A stretch of 33,398 nucleotides of DNA from assembly GCA_003990745.1 (NCBI GenBank), contig RBNI01000330.1:1-33398 (forward strand), read 5' to 3'. This document shows positions 8,840 to 19,352 of this stretch, one piece after another. Source of the stretch: Jimgerdemannia flammicorona. Its lineage: Eukaryota; Mucoromycota; Endogonomycetes; Endogonales; Endogonaceae. A program made the position numbers and the translations under genes. Each line of letters starts with the position of its first letter. Position 1 is the stretch's first letter. The notes under the pieces were generated by a model. That model made no database searches. It saw only the letters and a list, made by a program, of their open reading frames with translations, and was not told the origin of the DNA.

Positions 8840-10260
8840 ACAATTACCACAACAACTACTCTAACTACAAGAGTCATTCCTGCAAGAATTCAAGATAAGA
8901 TAGAAATGCATCTCTTCACATTCTATAGATATACTACTAAAGAGTCAATTCTGATCTTTATTGAAGACTTTGAACAATTCACTGCCATATGAGCTCTTAT
9001 TATAGATATACAATTGGCTCTCCTATCATCAGCCTCAGAGAACCTACCAGAGATAAGTTTAATATAGTCATTATTGCTGATACTGGTACAGCCAAACTCA
9101 CCAACATGAAGACCTTCTTCAGAACTATATATTATACTGAAGAGATCAAGCAAGCTCTCAAGGATCAACTCAACACTATCTGCCAGAGACTTAGTGAAGA
9201 CCCCAACTCATTCTATACCCAAATCTGCCACTAGATTATCTTGGCTGGCTATGATGATACTCTCAAGAAACAAATAGCTAATTCAATCTTCCTCAAAGGA
9301 GTCTACTCTGAAATTGCCCTAGTAATCCAGTCTACTCTAGCTGCTCTGACTTTTGACCAGAAAGTGGTCTTTGTATAGAGATATTAGACTGCCAGATACC
9401 TCACCAAATACTCAATGAAGAAAATAACTGGCATCAAGATGGAGCTACAAAAGCCAATCAGTATCATATCTACCATAGTTGTAAACAGATAACTATCTCC
9501 ACCTATCTCCAAGACAGTCAAAGCTGACCCAGTGGAGGAACTTACCAAGCAGTTTGCTGAGATGACTGCATACCTTAGTGATATTATTAGAGAAGTCTGA
9601 AGTGCCAACAGAAGACCAGTACAGAGATTTGCAGTTGCTATAGAAGAATGTAATATTACATGCTTCAGATATAGAGAAGAAGGCCACTATTCAAAGAGCT
9701 ATATAACCAAAATAAGATGTAAAGCCCAATCAAGCAATGCTACTAGAACTAGAGAACAAACTAATATAGTAGTCATCAAGGAGATTGGTGATACTGATGA
9801 TAAAAAATACTATAAAGAGTTCGAATTCTACCCTGTTACTGAAGATACCAGAACCTAGTCCAAGCTCCATGACAAGAAGAGCAACAGCAAGCCAGTTGGA
9901 AGACCAAGGAAGACCCCAGCTATCACTATTCAGAGCAAGACCCAACCTGAGGAGATTGATCAAGACATAGAGTTAGATGAAGCTGCCTGCCAAATTATTA
10001 AAGACACTACTCCAGTCTTAGGAAAAAGTGAAAGCAAGAAAGAACAGAAGCTGTGTAAGACTAAGATCCACCAGTATAATATCTACAAGGATCTTAAGGA
10101 ACAGAAGATCAATGCTACTTTTGGACAACTAGCTGAAGTCTCTGCCTTCAGATAGCAGTTGAGAGTAGGACTTGCAACCACTGTCAAGAACCAAGAGTAC
10201 AAGATCATAGAAGCTCACAATGCACAAGAAGATGAATAAGACTCAGATAAAGAATCTGAA
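8840..10260 (+). pseudogene. gag (capsid and nucleocapsid) of element 1
   Basis: The gag protein forms the virus-like particle and binds the RNA. One frame, entered at about 8989 after a frameshift, runs with few stops to the protease. The capsid part includes KQALKDQLNTICQRL and TLKKQIANSIFLKGVYSEI. A CCHC knuckle is at 9661-9702, but its second and fourth metal ligands are Tyr (CFRY...GHYSKSY), each explained by TGY to TAY. A basic segment with GRPRK follows (9898-9912). The segment IYKDLKEQKINATFGQLAEV (about 10081-10140) is typical of fungal Gypsy polyproteins upstream of the protease. Confidence 0.75.
9889..9918 (+). other. AT-hook-like motif in element 1 gag
   Basis: The frame encodes KPVGRPRKTP, matching the G-R-P core flanked by basic residues of AT-hook DNA-binding motifs. 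It lies between the zinc knuckle and the protease. A DNA-binding role is inferred from the motif alone. Confidence 0.5.
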
Positions 10261-10299
10261 GACCAGCACAAAACATCAGCCTATACCCCATATCAGATT

Positions 10300-10765
10300 G
10301 AAGATTATATCTTTGATACCATCATTGATACTGATGCTAGAGGATGCTTTATAAGTAAGAAGACAATTGACTGCCTAGCCTGGGATATTGAAGAGTTCAC
10401 CAAAATGATCTATATCATAATAGATGATTCATGAGCTACCCCCCTAGGTAAGATCTAAAAAGTCTCCATCAAGATTGGAGGAGCTACTATTCCAGTAGAC
10501 ATAATTGTTCCAAGCACCACCAACTATAACATCCTCATCAGTAACTAATGGCTTTATAAGGCTAAGACTGTCATTAACCTCAATGCCTAGAAGATACAGA
10601 TCAACTATAGAGGAAGAAAGGTATGAGTCTCTATCAATGTCCACAAAGGAGTACTACTAGACATGGAGGAAGGAGATGAAGAGAACACAGAAGTCTTCAT
10701 ACACTCAGTATACAAGAATAAGAACAAGACTCCTAAGTTTACAGATAAGTAGTGGTACAATAAGA
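10300..10765 (+). pseudogene. Aspartic protease of element 1
   Basis: Retropepsin that would cleave the polyprotein. The active-site region reads IIDTDARGCFISKKTI (10324-10371), where the family has D-T/S-G-A, so the key Gly has become Asp (GGT to GAT). Downstream lie VSIKIGGATIPVDIIV and NYNILISN, with the ILG/ILI flap-like pattern typical of retropepsins, followed by NLNAQKIQINYRGRKV with stops at Gln/Trp. The frame is the same as gag, so gag-protease was one polyprotein. The following pol is in another frame. Confidence 0.75.
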
Positions 10766-11040
10766 TCATTGATGGCTATGCCTCTCAAAGAAGATGTCCC
10801 TATAGTATATAGTACAAAGATGTACTACTCTAAACACCTGAATGACTACTGGTCCTATATCAGTGAAGTTAGAAAAATCTATCAATAAAAGTATAAACAA
10901 GAAGCTGCTGAAGTAAAAAGGAAAGTCAAAGAAGATGACCAGCCCCCAGAACTTCAAGCTGATAGTAATGATAGAGAGAAACAAGAACCAGACATCACTC
11001 TCAAGGTCAAGAAGTTTCACCCTAAAGCTAAGATCCCAGA
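10766..11040 (+). pseudogene. Spacer between protease and dUTPase, element 1
   Basis: Readable in the pol frame as a charged, lysine/glutamate-rich segment (MPLKEDVPIV, then KRKVKEDDQPPELQ) with stops. The frame changes from the gag-protease frame at about 10750. No domain recognised. Confidence 0.45.
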
Positions 11041-11604
11041 ATATAAGACTGAAAGAACTATAGGAATAGACCTTACTAGCATCTAAGATGCTATTCTTGA
11101 ACCACAAATTACTACTCTACTTGGTACTGGAATTGGAGTTAAGTTACCAGAAAACCATACTAGAATTATCAAGACCAGGAGCAGTCTGGCCAAGAGTGAA
11201 ATCTCAGTTGAAGGAGGAGTCATTGACTCTAATTACACAGATGAGATCTTCCTCATAGTCAGAAATCATAACCCCACCACCCTATTTGAAGTTAAGAAGC
11301 ATAATAGGATTAGCCAGATGCTAATCTATGAAGTCAATAAGTCTAAGATCACTGAAGCCATCAAACTTATCAAGACTAAGAGAGAAGAACAAGACTTTGG
11401 ATCTACTGGAAGAGGAGTCTATGCTGTTATCAAGATTATCAAACTTGAGCATAAGAAAGACAAGGACCAGAAAAAACACACATATATCATTAGAGAAAAC
11501 TTTCTCCTAGAAGAACAACTTCTCAAGATCCTATACCAGAATGAAGAAGTACTTACAATAGACTTCAAGGACATATATAATCAAAGACTCAAGTAATACT
11601 ATTA
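11041..11604 (+). pseudogene. dUTPase domain of element 1, between protease and RT
   Basis: All five trimeric dUTPase motifs are readable in one frame: motif 1 TIGIDL, motif 2 KTRSSLAKSE, motif 3 GGVIDSNYTDEI (catalytic Asp retained), motif 4 FEVKKHNRISQMLI and motif 5 EEQDFGSTGRG (ending near 11415). Spacing between motifs fits the family. Only one stop (at a Gln in motif 1 neighbourhood) occurs. About 55 further charged residues (11420-11594) lead to the RT. The domain is in frame with the RT and downstream of the protease, unlike Gyp-2. Would reduce uracil incorporation during reverse transcription. Confidence 0.85.
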
Positions 11605-11605
11605 A

Positions 11606-12395
11606 GTTGACACCGGTGATACTAGACCCATTTACTAGAAAGCCAGACCCATACCACCTGTCTACAGAGAATGGCTGTGAGCAGAACTCTAGGAAATGGA
11701 AGAAGCTGGTATCATTAAGCAAACTATTAGCCCCTGAGCTTCACCTATTGTCCTTGTCCCAAAGAAAGAAAGCAAGCCTGGAAAGTTTGCCCCAAGACTC
11801 TACATTGATTACAGAAAGCTCAATGCAATTACCAAGAAGGATAGGCAGTCCTTGCCAAATATTTAAGAAATCCTTACCACTCTTGGAAGTGAAGCCAAAT
11901 ACTACACCACCTTGGATCTGTTCTAAGGCTTCTATCAGATTGGTCTCACTTAAGATGTCAGTGAGAAATCAGCCTTCATCATATCTGATACCATCTATGT
12001 CTATCTGTGAATGCCATTTGAAATGTGCAATGCTCCAGTAAGTTTCCAGTAAATGATGAACAGAGTCTTCAGCAATGAGATTGGAAAATAGCTCTTTATC
12101 TATATTGATAATGTGATCATTTTCAGCAATATTGTATAGAAACATATCAACTACATATAACTAGTTCTCAAGAAACTCAAGGAGTATGGCCTCTACATCA
12201 AGTCTAAGAAGTACAAGTTTGTAGTGTAGGAAATTGTCTACCTAGGACACATCATCAATCAGACCAGAATTCAGACAGACCCCATGAATATTGAGGCTGT
12301 TGCAGCCTATCCAAGACCCAGAATAACTACAGAAGTCCATGCCATCCTTGAACTGGCCTCCTACTATAGAAGATTTATCAAAGGATACTCCAACA
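11606..12395 (+). pseudogene. Reverse transcriptase of element 1, 5' part
   Basis: Ty3/Gypsy RT motifs in order: RPIPPVYREWL, AGIIKQTISP, ASPIVLVPKK, YIDYRKLNAIT, TLDLF-stop-GFYQIGL, MPFEMCNAP, and the catalytic box at 12101-12112 reading YIDN instead of YIDD. The thumb/connection YLGHII and SYYRRFIKGYSN follow. Stops sit at Gln, Arg or Trp positions. The frame ends inside FIKGYSN at the LINE1 target site and resumes at 18322. Confidence 0.92.
12384..12395. repeat. Target-site duplication of LINE1, left copy
   Basis: GATACTCCAACA, repeated exactly at 18322-18333 after the poly(A) tail. Confidence 0.9.
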
Positions 12396-12578
12396 CGCAG
12401 CTCTTTCCAGTATCATTCGGGTTACACAACCTTTGAAGAGCACTTACAACATCGTTTTTAGAGAAAAGAGACTAATAACATAGTGACTGATAGGCAATCT
12501 GAGGTGCGTACTGGATAGGGTGGCCCAAGTGCTTTCAACTGGTAGCAGGTGGGGAGGGGCCCAGGCCTGGGGGGGGGT

Positions 12579-14504
12579 ATGAGGGGGCTGCTGGCCAGTA
12601 GACGTGAAAGGGGCAGAGGAGGTGGCAGAGGCTCAGGATCTGGGAGGGTGAGCTTTATGGAGGCAGTAAAGGGAAGACAGCAGGCATCAGGGCTGGAGGG
12701 CTGGCTGAGGAAGGGCAGGGAGACTGAGAAGGTAATAGTGCAGGGGGGAGCAGCCCTTGGAAGGGGGGGCAGTGGAGCTGGGGGAGTAGCGGCTGGGGGG
12801 AGTGTGACTGCTGATAGTGAGGGGACTGTCAATCTGGAAAAAAATCCAGATGTGACAGCTGATGGTGAGGCTGAGTGGCTGAGGCTTAGAAGACAAGGGG
12901 ACTTGGCAGATGGTGTGATGGGTCTGGCAGTGGCCCCGTTACTCAAAAAATCGATCTCGGCATTTGCAGTTACACTGTGCTTCCGGGGCCTTGCAGTGAC
13001 AGCAAAAATAGTGCTGGGGCTTATTGCTAAGCAGGTGGCAGGAGCTGCATCCATGAAGTTTTTGAAGGGACTAGAGGGAGTGGAGGTGGGTTTTGAGAAG
13101 GCAGCACCATTGGAGGAGGCACTGAAGGTTGGATTGGTGGTTGGTAAGGTGTGTGTTCCAATGGCACATTATCTGAAGTGGGATCCCAGGGTGGTCCAAC
13201 TGCTGGTGAAAGGAGTACCAACAGTGATGGTAATAGAGACAAGAAAGAGGGTTGAGGACTTCATGGCAGAATATGGAGAGGTGGTGGATATCAGATTTAG
13301 GATCTGGAAAGGGACCTCGCTCAGGACTGGGGACGTGGATGTGAGGATTCGGCTGGCTGGGAAGGAGGCTATTGGGAAGGTGAGGAACTGGCCTTTGGCA
13401 ATGGTCTGGGGAGTAATTTTGTGTAAGGTGATGAGGGTGAAGGGAAATGAAGAGGAGGAGGAGGATTTATTGGAAGCACTAGAAGAGTTGGAGGATGCTG
13501 TAGAAAGGCAAGCGAAGGCTTGGGCGGTCTTTGAGGAGTCGATGCACTTGGAGGTGGTGGATGGAAAGCAGATTCGAGTGAATAAGGAGCAGTGGGAAAA
13601 GGCTCAGGGGCATAAGAGGCAGAAAGAGCTGCTGGCCAAGCTGGACAACAGGCCACTGGAGAATGCGAGCAAGGTGAAGAGCACTGGGGGAGCTGGAGCA
13701 AGTGTCTGGGCTGGCGAGGGGGAGGGGAAGGACAAGAAGAAGGCAGAGGAGGATAAGGAGAAGACTAGTAAGGATCTATATGCTGATGGCACATTTGAGG
13801 TTTGTGAGGAGGACTGGGAGGGCTCTCCTACCCCTACCCCTCTTATCAGGTGCAGCTCGGCTTCCCAAAACAAGGCAGTAGAGGATGTGCCAATGTGAGG
13901 AGCCCAGAGGGTGCAATTCGGAGTTCTGGAGGTGGTGTATGGAGGACAGGTAGTAGCAGCTGGTGAGGAGGAACTGGTGGATGTCCCAGAGGTATGGGAT
14001 GAGTCTGCAAGTGCTGGGGCTGACACCACAATGTTGGAGGGAGGGAGGCTGGCGACTCTGGGGGGGAAGGAGATAGGGAACTTACTTTGGATGTGTCGGA
14101 TGATGAACAACCTGATGGCGGAAGAGTTGGGGGAGGTGGACTTGTGAGTGATAAGTGATGAGCACTGGGCAGGGATACTGCAGGAGAATGGGGTAATGAA
14201 GGTATTGAAGGTGGAAATTCTTGCAGTATACCTAGAGGAGGAAGAGTATGAGGTAGATAAGGAGAGGGAGGCAGAGATGGTGGTCATTGCTGATGAGAGG
14301 GCTGAATACTGCTGGAACAAGCGTCATGGGCTGCAGCTTTGGCAGGAGGCATGCATAGAATACTGTGAGGAGTTTGAGGAGAAGGCAGATGGTAAGATGA
14401 ATGAACTGCTGGCTGGATTGGAGGCTCAGAGGGCAGAAGAGGAGGAGGTGGCTGCAGAACGCAATCTGGACATGGCATAGGAAGAGATGAGCATGGAGCA
14501 GTAG
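12579..14504 (+). pseudogene. LINE1 ORF1 (RNA-binding/nucleoprotein)
   Basis: One frame runs from the first ATG (12579) to the TAG at 14502, about 640 codons, broken only by TGA at 13896, TGA at 14145 and TAG at 14478. These match CGA or CAG codons hit by C-to-T. The N-terminal part is Gly/Arg-rich. A central block, about residues 190-300, has WDPRVVQLLVKGVPT and DVDVRIRLAG, resembling an RRM-like fold found in ORF1 of fungal LINEs. An acidic run (EEEEEDLLEALEELEDAV) and a Lys/Glu-rich tail follow. The start is uncertain because the frame is open slightly upstream and a G-run near 12570 may carry indels. Confidence 0.75.
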
Positions 14505-14534
14505 AGATTGATCATCAACATAACATATTTCATT

Positions 14535-17500
14535 ATGAACAGTACAACCAACATTTTTTCTTTAAATGTAAATGGGCTATAGGGTGCTACTCGATGTAGG
14601 AACATTTTTACTTGGATGAAGAGATTGGAGGCTGATCTCTTCCTATTGTAGAATGTTAGGTGTGAGGATGATTCTGATAAGCTAGAGTGGACGAGGGAGT
14701 GGGGAGGTGAGGCAATTTGGAAGGGCAAGGTTGGGATTTTGGTTTGGAAAAGCAGAGGGGAGATACAGGATGTGAGGAGCTGGGGAGAGAGACTGGTCTG
14801 GGGGGAGTGGATTTGAGCAGGCTGGGAGCCAGTTACAGTTGGCTCCTGCTACTGTCCTGTGGTATGGGGTGAGTGAATAGAGTGTGTGAAAGGTTTACAG
14901 GAGAGTGGGAGCCTTGTAGAGGCAGGGGTGGATGTGCTTGGGGGAGATTTCAATATGATTCGGGACATACTATTGAATAGGACAGATGGAGGATGAGGTG
15001 CTGAGAGCAGGAGTGGAGGACTGGTGGTTTGGGAGGAGGTCGAAAGATTAAGTGCACTGGTAGATACTGGTAGGGAGTGCTGGGGGAATAGGAGGGTTTA
15101 TATGCATTGGGCAGGGGGTCTGGGGACGAGAATCGATTAGATTCTGATAGCCAGCTACTGGGGCCTAGATGTTTGGAAGTCACTGGAGGTGGAATGGTAT
15201 CCATGGTCAGATCACTGGGGGCTTTTGGGACAGGGGTGCTTTGGGGGAAGTGGGGATGGGCCTGGACATTGGCGCCTCAATTCCTCTTTATTAGATGACA
15301 AGACCTGATGAGATGAGTAGGCTAAGGACATTCAGCTGAGAGTGGAGAACTGGTGGCAGGAGGGTGCCTCAGTTGGGGTTCGGTGGATAAGGATGAAGGA
15401 GATGGCTAAGGTTTACTAGAGTAAGGCTGGCAAGGAGGCAGGGAAGCAGAGGAGGCATAGAGTGCATTGGGCTTCTATTAGATTGACTAGGCTCTTGGAG
15501 GAGTGGGTGAGGTTGAGGATGTTGGAGGGAGAAGAAGATTGGAGGTCAATGAGGGCGAAAACAGAGATTGGGGAACTACAACAGGTGCTGCGGGATGAGG
15601 AAGAGGCAAGGGTATAGAGCTTGGTGGCACAGCTCTGCTGGCAGGATCTGGAGGAGGGGGAGAGGCCTTCCAAGTTTCTTACAAGGGCTCTCAGGGCAAG
15701 GCAGGTACAGCAATGGTGGGAAGAGGTGTTGGACTCAGATGGTACACTGGTGCATAGTGTACAGAACATTCTTGGATCGCTGAAGGAGAGATGGAGTGGA
15801 TTGTGGAGTAAGGAGGAGGGTGAGGCAGATGCTGTGACTATAGACCGAACATTGGAGGATTGGCACCCACCACAAGTTGAGGGGTTAGGTGACCTGGTGA
15901 GACCAGTACAGGAAAGTGAGATCTACCAGATTCTTGCCACGACAATACCAGGTACGGCACCTGGAGAGGGTGGTCTGCCCTGGGACTTTTGGAAGCGAAT
16001 GGTTGGAGTCCCAGGGGTGATGGGAGAAATAATGGTGCTGTGCAACTTCATTCTACAGACCAGAAGGTGGGTGGGGGAGCAGGACCTTGGGCTGGTGATG
16101 CTGCTTTATAAAAACAAAGGAAGGAGGGAGGATTGGAAGAACTGGTGACCAATAATGTTACTAGACATGGACAGAAAGTTGGTGACTAAGGTGGTGGTGG
16201 CAAGACTACAGAAGGTGACCCAGCAGGTTGTGGGTATTGAGCAGAGGAGATTTGTGGGTGGTTGGCTCATCAGAGATTGCACTGCCTGGGTACATGGAGT
16301 TATTGAAGGGGTAAGGGCCTGTGGACTAGATGGGCACCTGGTCTTCTTGGACCAGGAGAAGGCTTATGACCAGGTGTGAAGAGTCTGGCTGGTGAAAGTT
16401 TTGGATAGAATGGGGGTTCTGACCCAATTCTGGTCAGCAATGGTCAGCCTACTAGAAGGGAGTAGGGCAGTGCTCATGTGTAATGGTCATAGAGGGGTAG
16501 CATTCCCCTTGGGTAGGGGGGTGCCCCAGGGGGACCCACTGTCCCCCATTTTGTATGTGCTCTCTCTGGAACCCCTTATGGATAGAATTAGGTGGAGGAT
16601 AGAAGGACTCTCTGTCTTTGGCATAGGATGGAAAGTTGGGGCCTTTGCTGATGACATGGTGGTTGGTTTGGGTTCAATTGCCAATGTTGAAGAGCTCAAG
16701 AAGACTGTAGAGTGGTATAAGGAGAACTCTGGAGCGAAGCTGAATTGGCATAAGTGTGAAACAATGGTGCTCGGCAATGGTCTGGTAGGAGGGGAGGTCA
16801 TAGGAACAATCGTCCCCACAGGTGAAGCAGTGCGGTACTTGGGCATCTATTTGTCAGTCTATGGGTCAGTTCTGTCCAGGCTTTGGTGGGAGCAGAGGAT
16901 TGGAATCTGGTAGGAGGCCCTGCGGAGTTGGGGGGAAGACAATTTTCTCTGGCAGGATGGGTCTCAATTTTGAATGTCTACTGGCTGCCAAAGTTGTGAT
17001 ACCTGGCATATTATCTGGACTTTCCGGCCTGGGTGGTGAAGTGATTGGTGAAGTCAGCAAAGGGATGGATTTGGGATGGAAGGCAGAGTCAGATTGGTTG
17101 GGAGACCTTGTCCCTATCAGTGGCGAGAGGTGGTCTGGAGCTGGTTGACTTTCTAAAATGGTTACATTGCTTGCGAGCATAGTGGCTCAAGAGGGCAGTG
17201 GAATTGAGAGGAGGTGGTTGGGTTCCTCTGCTACAGAAGATCTGGGAGAGGTGGATATCACCAAGGGGCTTGACAGGCAATCTCCTCTCATTGGTTAGAC
17301 TTCAGAGCACCAAGCAACTGTGATATAAAGGATTTTGGTGGGAGATAGCAGAAGGGGTGCACCACATTGGAATTCGTTGGCAGGGGAATAAAGGGGAGGA
17401 GGATTGGAACCCAGCAATGTGGAGTTGAGATCGTATACTGCTGGGTGGCACTCCTTTAATTGAGTTCGACATTGGTGACAGAATAGAATGCCAAAGGGGA

Positions 17501-18190
17501 CCAGGCCAGGATCTGTGGCCTAGCAGTTAGCAAGGAGTTGGAATTGGTGAAGAGTGAGACTGGCATAGTGTTTGGACCTGGAGTGTAGCAGTGAAAAAGT
17601 GGATGCTACCAAAGTACTAGGTAGTCTGGTGGCACATGCTGCAGAGGAATGTTATGCTCAACTTTTGCTCAGGGCACCTTATTGTAGGGGTTTGCTTCAA
17701 CTATGAGGAGTGCCATAATGTAGGGCAGGAGAGGGGTTATGTACAGATGCCTGAACATTGGCTAGGAGAGTATGAGGTGTTGGGGGATTTTTGGCAGGCA
17801 ATTGGGGAACACTTGGGGGTACAGCGTTGGAGAGATGACGTATGGGGGAGGTGGGAGGACTTGAGGGATAGATTGGTAGGGGGGATAGGGAAGGAGTGGA
17901 TCACTTTGGGCTGGGCATTGGCTATTTGGGTAAGACTGGCCAGTTACTGGCTATTTGTTTTTGAGGATGGGAGTCAACAGAGCTTGGGGAACTGGTTGAT
18001 GCGGTGGCATAGGCTTATGGAAGACACCTTAATGGGCTGGTGGCTTGGTTGGGGGCTGCAGAGTGGTTGTAGGTGCTACTTAGTGGAGAAAATTTGTGGA
18101 CAGAGTGGGGAGAGAGTTGGTATAGTTGGTGAAAGGGTGATCTTTATTCGTGAGGAGGTGGGGAGGAGCCCCCCTATGGGGATTGGGTAG
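14535..18190 (+). pseudogene. LINE1 ORF2 (endonuclease, reverse transcriptase)
   Basis: The start ATG at 14535 lies 31 bases after the ORF1 stop. The APE-type endonuclease region has SLNVNGL, GGDFN (about 14942) and WSDHWG (about 15205). The RT domain has GTAPGEGGLPWDFWK, PIMLLDMDRKLVTK, VFLDQEKAYDQV, GVPQGDPLSPILY and intact FADD at 16644-16655. A frameshift occurs in a G-run near 16930. The C-terminal part then continues to 18190 and holds a zinc-type motif whose outer Cys residues are Tyr (NYEEC ... EHWLGEY, 17702-17776). Stops occur mostly at Arg (CGA to TGA) and Gln. It nicks target DNA and copies LINE RNA. Confidence 0.9.
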
Positions 18191-18226
18191 TGAGTGGTGA
18201 GGATGTATACTTATTCATAGATTGGT

Positions 18227-18256
18227 AATAAAGGCAGAGTCTAAGTAACTTTAAAA

Positions 18257-18321
<65 letters not shown>
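18227..18321 (+). terminator. LINE1 3' end: AATAAA and poly(A)
   Basis: AATAAA at 18227-18232 is followed by a conserved tail (GAGTCTAAGTAACTTTAAA) and an A run from about 18253 to 18321 with one T. The same tail, slightly different, precedes the poly(A) of LINE2. Confidence 0.9.
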
Positions 18322-18323
<2 letters not shown>

Positions 18324-18333
18324 TACTCCAACA
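18322..18333. repeat. Target-site duplication of LINE1, right copy
   Basis: GATACTCCAACA, identical to 12384-12395. The element 1 RT/RNase H frame resumes from here. Confidence 0.9.
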
Positions 18334-18563
18334 TTATAGTACCTATCTATGAGCTATTAAAGAAAGAGACCAAATTCAAATAGACCAAGAAATGTCAAGA
18401 AATCTTCAATGAACTCAAGATTAGGTTGACCCAAGTACCCATCCTCAGAAGACCAGATTAGAATCTAGAGTTCATCCTGCAGACAGATGTGAGTACTATA
18501 GGACTTGGAGCCATCCTAGCTCAGAAGAAAGATAGATATAAATATCTCATCTCCTATACAAGC
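18322..18563 (+). pseudogene. RT end and RNase H start of element 1
   Basis: Continuation of element 1 pol: IIVPIYELLKKETKFK, then ILRRPD and FILQTDVSTIGLGAILAQKK, the RNase H start with its first Asp retained. Stops at Trp/Gln positions. It ends at LISYTS, where the LTR of Gyp-2 begins. Confidence 0.88.
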
Positions 18564-19352
18564 TGTAATAACTCTCACTTCTACCCCTCTCTTATCCTTT
18601 GGATAATTAGGGAAGTAAGACTATTACTTAGGAACTTAGTATACAGTATATACCAAGAAGCCTTCAGTTTGAGGAAGTACTTGCTAAAAAGTAGTTATAG
18701 CAGTAGTGCCTTATCTTTCAAAGGTCTTTCTCTTTTGTCCTGTCTTTCAAGAGTCTTGTTCTTTATTATACACAGACTGAATTCACCTTGAAATTCAGGT
18801 TCAATGGGTTTACTTAAGTCTTTGGGGATTTGTATACTGGTCTCAGGTCTGGCAGAAGTTAGCTAGACTTCTGGAGTTTAGTCAGAAACACTAGAGTCAC
18901 TTAGATGTCATTACTAAGACTCAGGGGAATGTGGGTGTGTGGGGGGGACTTGATTCTTATATTGAGGACTGAACTAAAGCTACTTTATTTTGAATGGAAA
19001 CTGGAGAGTATTTATACAAGTTGGTCTATGATTTCTAACTAAGTATGAGTGACAAATTTGGTAACTATAATGAGGTTTGTGATCATGAACTTTGTTAGAT
19101 GATTTTTGGCAAAAACAACGAATCTCAATTACTAAGCAATAATCAGCTACTATGGTAATAGTTACTGCAGTACTGATTGTCAGAGATAAACTGAATATCA
19201 TTTTTTATGTCATTTTCTACATTGTTCATTCATTTGTTATTTGTATGTTATGCTTGATTGCATGATGACATTATCACCAGGTCATGTAATTGCTTGTCAC
19301 ATCTCATCTGTTTGTTTGTTCTATTATATTCTTCTCTCCTTAGAAATCAACA
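18564..19352 (-). repeat. Gyp-2 3' LTR (left copy)
   Basis: Aligns with 32629-33373. The inner boundary TGTAATAACTC is shared exactly with the right copy. The other end is inferred at about 19352 (…AACA, giving TGT…ACA termini); no strong polypurine tract precedes it, so this edge is uncertain. It contains a TATA box and AATAAA on the - strand. An 11-base difference (CAAAGGTCTTT near 18718) distinguishes it from the right copy. Confidence 0.85.
18984..19016 (-). promoter_or_regulatory. Gyp-2 3' LTR TATA box and poly(A) signal
   Basis: On the - strand TATAAATA (19016-19009) precedes AATAAA (18989-18984), 27 bases start to start. In this copy the AATAAA would serve as the 3' processing signal. 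Confidence 0.6.

Larger units (their letters stand above)
12396..18321 (+). mobile_element. LINE1: near full-length non-LTR retrotransposon
   Basis: About 5.9 kb with a short 5' leader, ORF1, ORF2 (endonuclease, RT, C-terminal metal site), AATAAA at 18227 and a poly(A) tail of about 65 bases, flanked by a perfect 12-base target-site duplication. GC content is clearly higher than in the surrounding Gypsy DNA. It aligns along its whole length with LINE2, including the first bases, so the 5' end is probably complete. The RT motif VFLDQEKAYDQV suggests an L1-like fungal clade rather than Tad, but this is a judgement by eye. Confidence 0.93.
8300..18563 (+). mobile_element. Ty3/Gypsy element 1 (split by LINE1, truncated by Gyp-2)
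   Basis: 5' LTR, gag with zinc knuckle, AT-hook-like motif, protease, dUTPase, RT and the beginning of RNase H. The RT frame stops at 12395, where LINE1 is inserted, and resumes at 18334 after the second target-site copy (IIVPIYELLKKETKFK). RNase H is cut at 18563 by the LTR of Gyp-2. The rest should lie beyond the right edge of the window. Decayed: zinc-knuckle Cys to Tyr, protease Gly to Asp, RT Asp to Asn. Confidence 0.9.

Noticed and set aside
12458..13054. 198-codon - strand open frame
   Set aside because: It is the complement of LINE1 ORF1. The proline/serine-rich composition is the mirror of the Gly/Glu-rich + strand protein.
13604..14320. 238-codon - strand open frame, and the similar + strand frame at 30790-31374
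   Set aside because: Both are antisense shadows of the LINE ORF1 copies, with low-complexity Ser/Pro-rich sequence and no domain.
18253..18321. Long A run as an assembly artefact
   Set aside because: It follows AATAAA and the conserved LINE tail and is flanked by an exact target-site duplication, as expected for a LINE poly(A).
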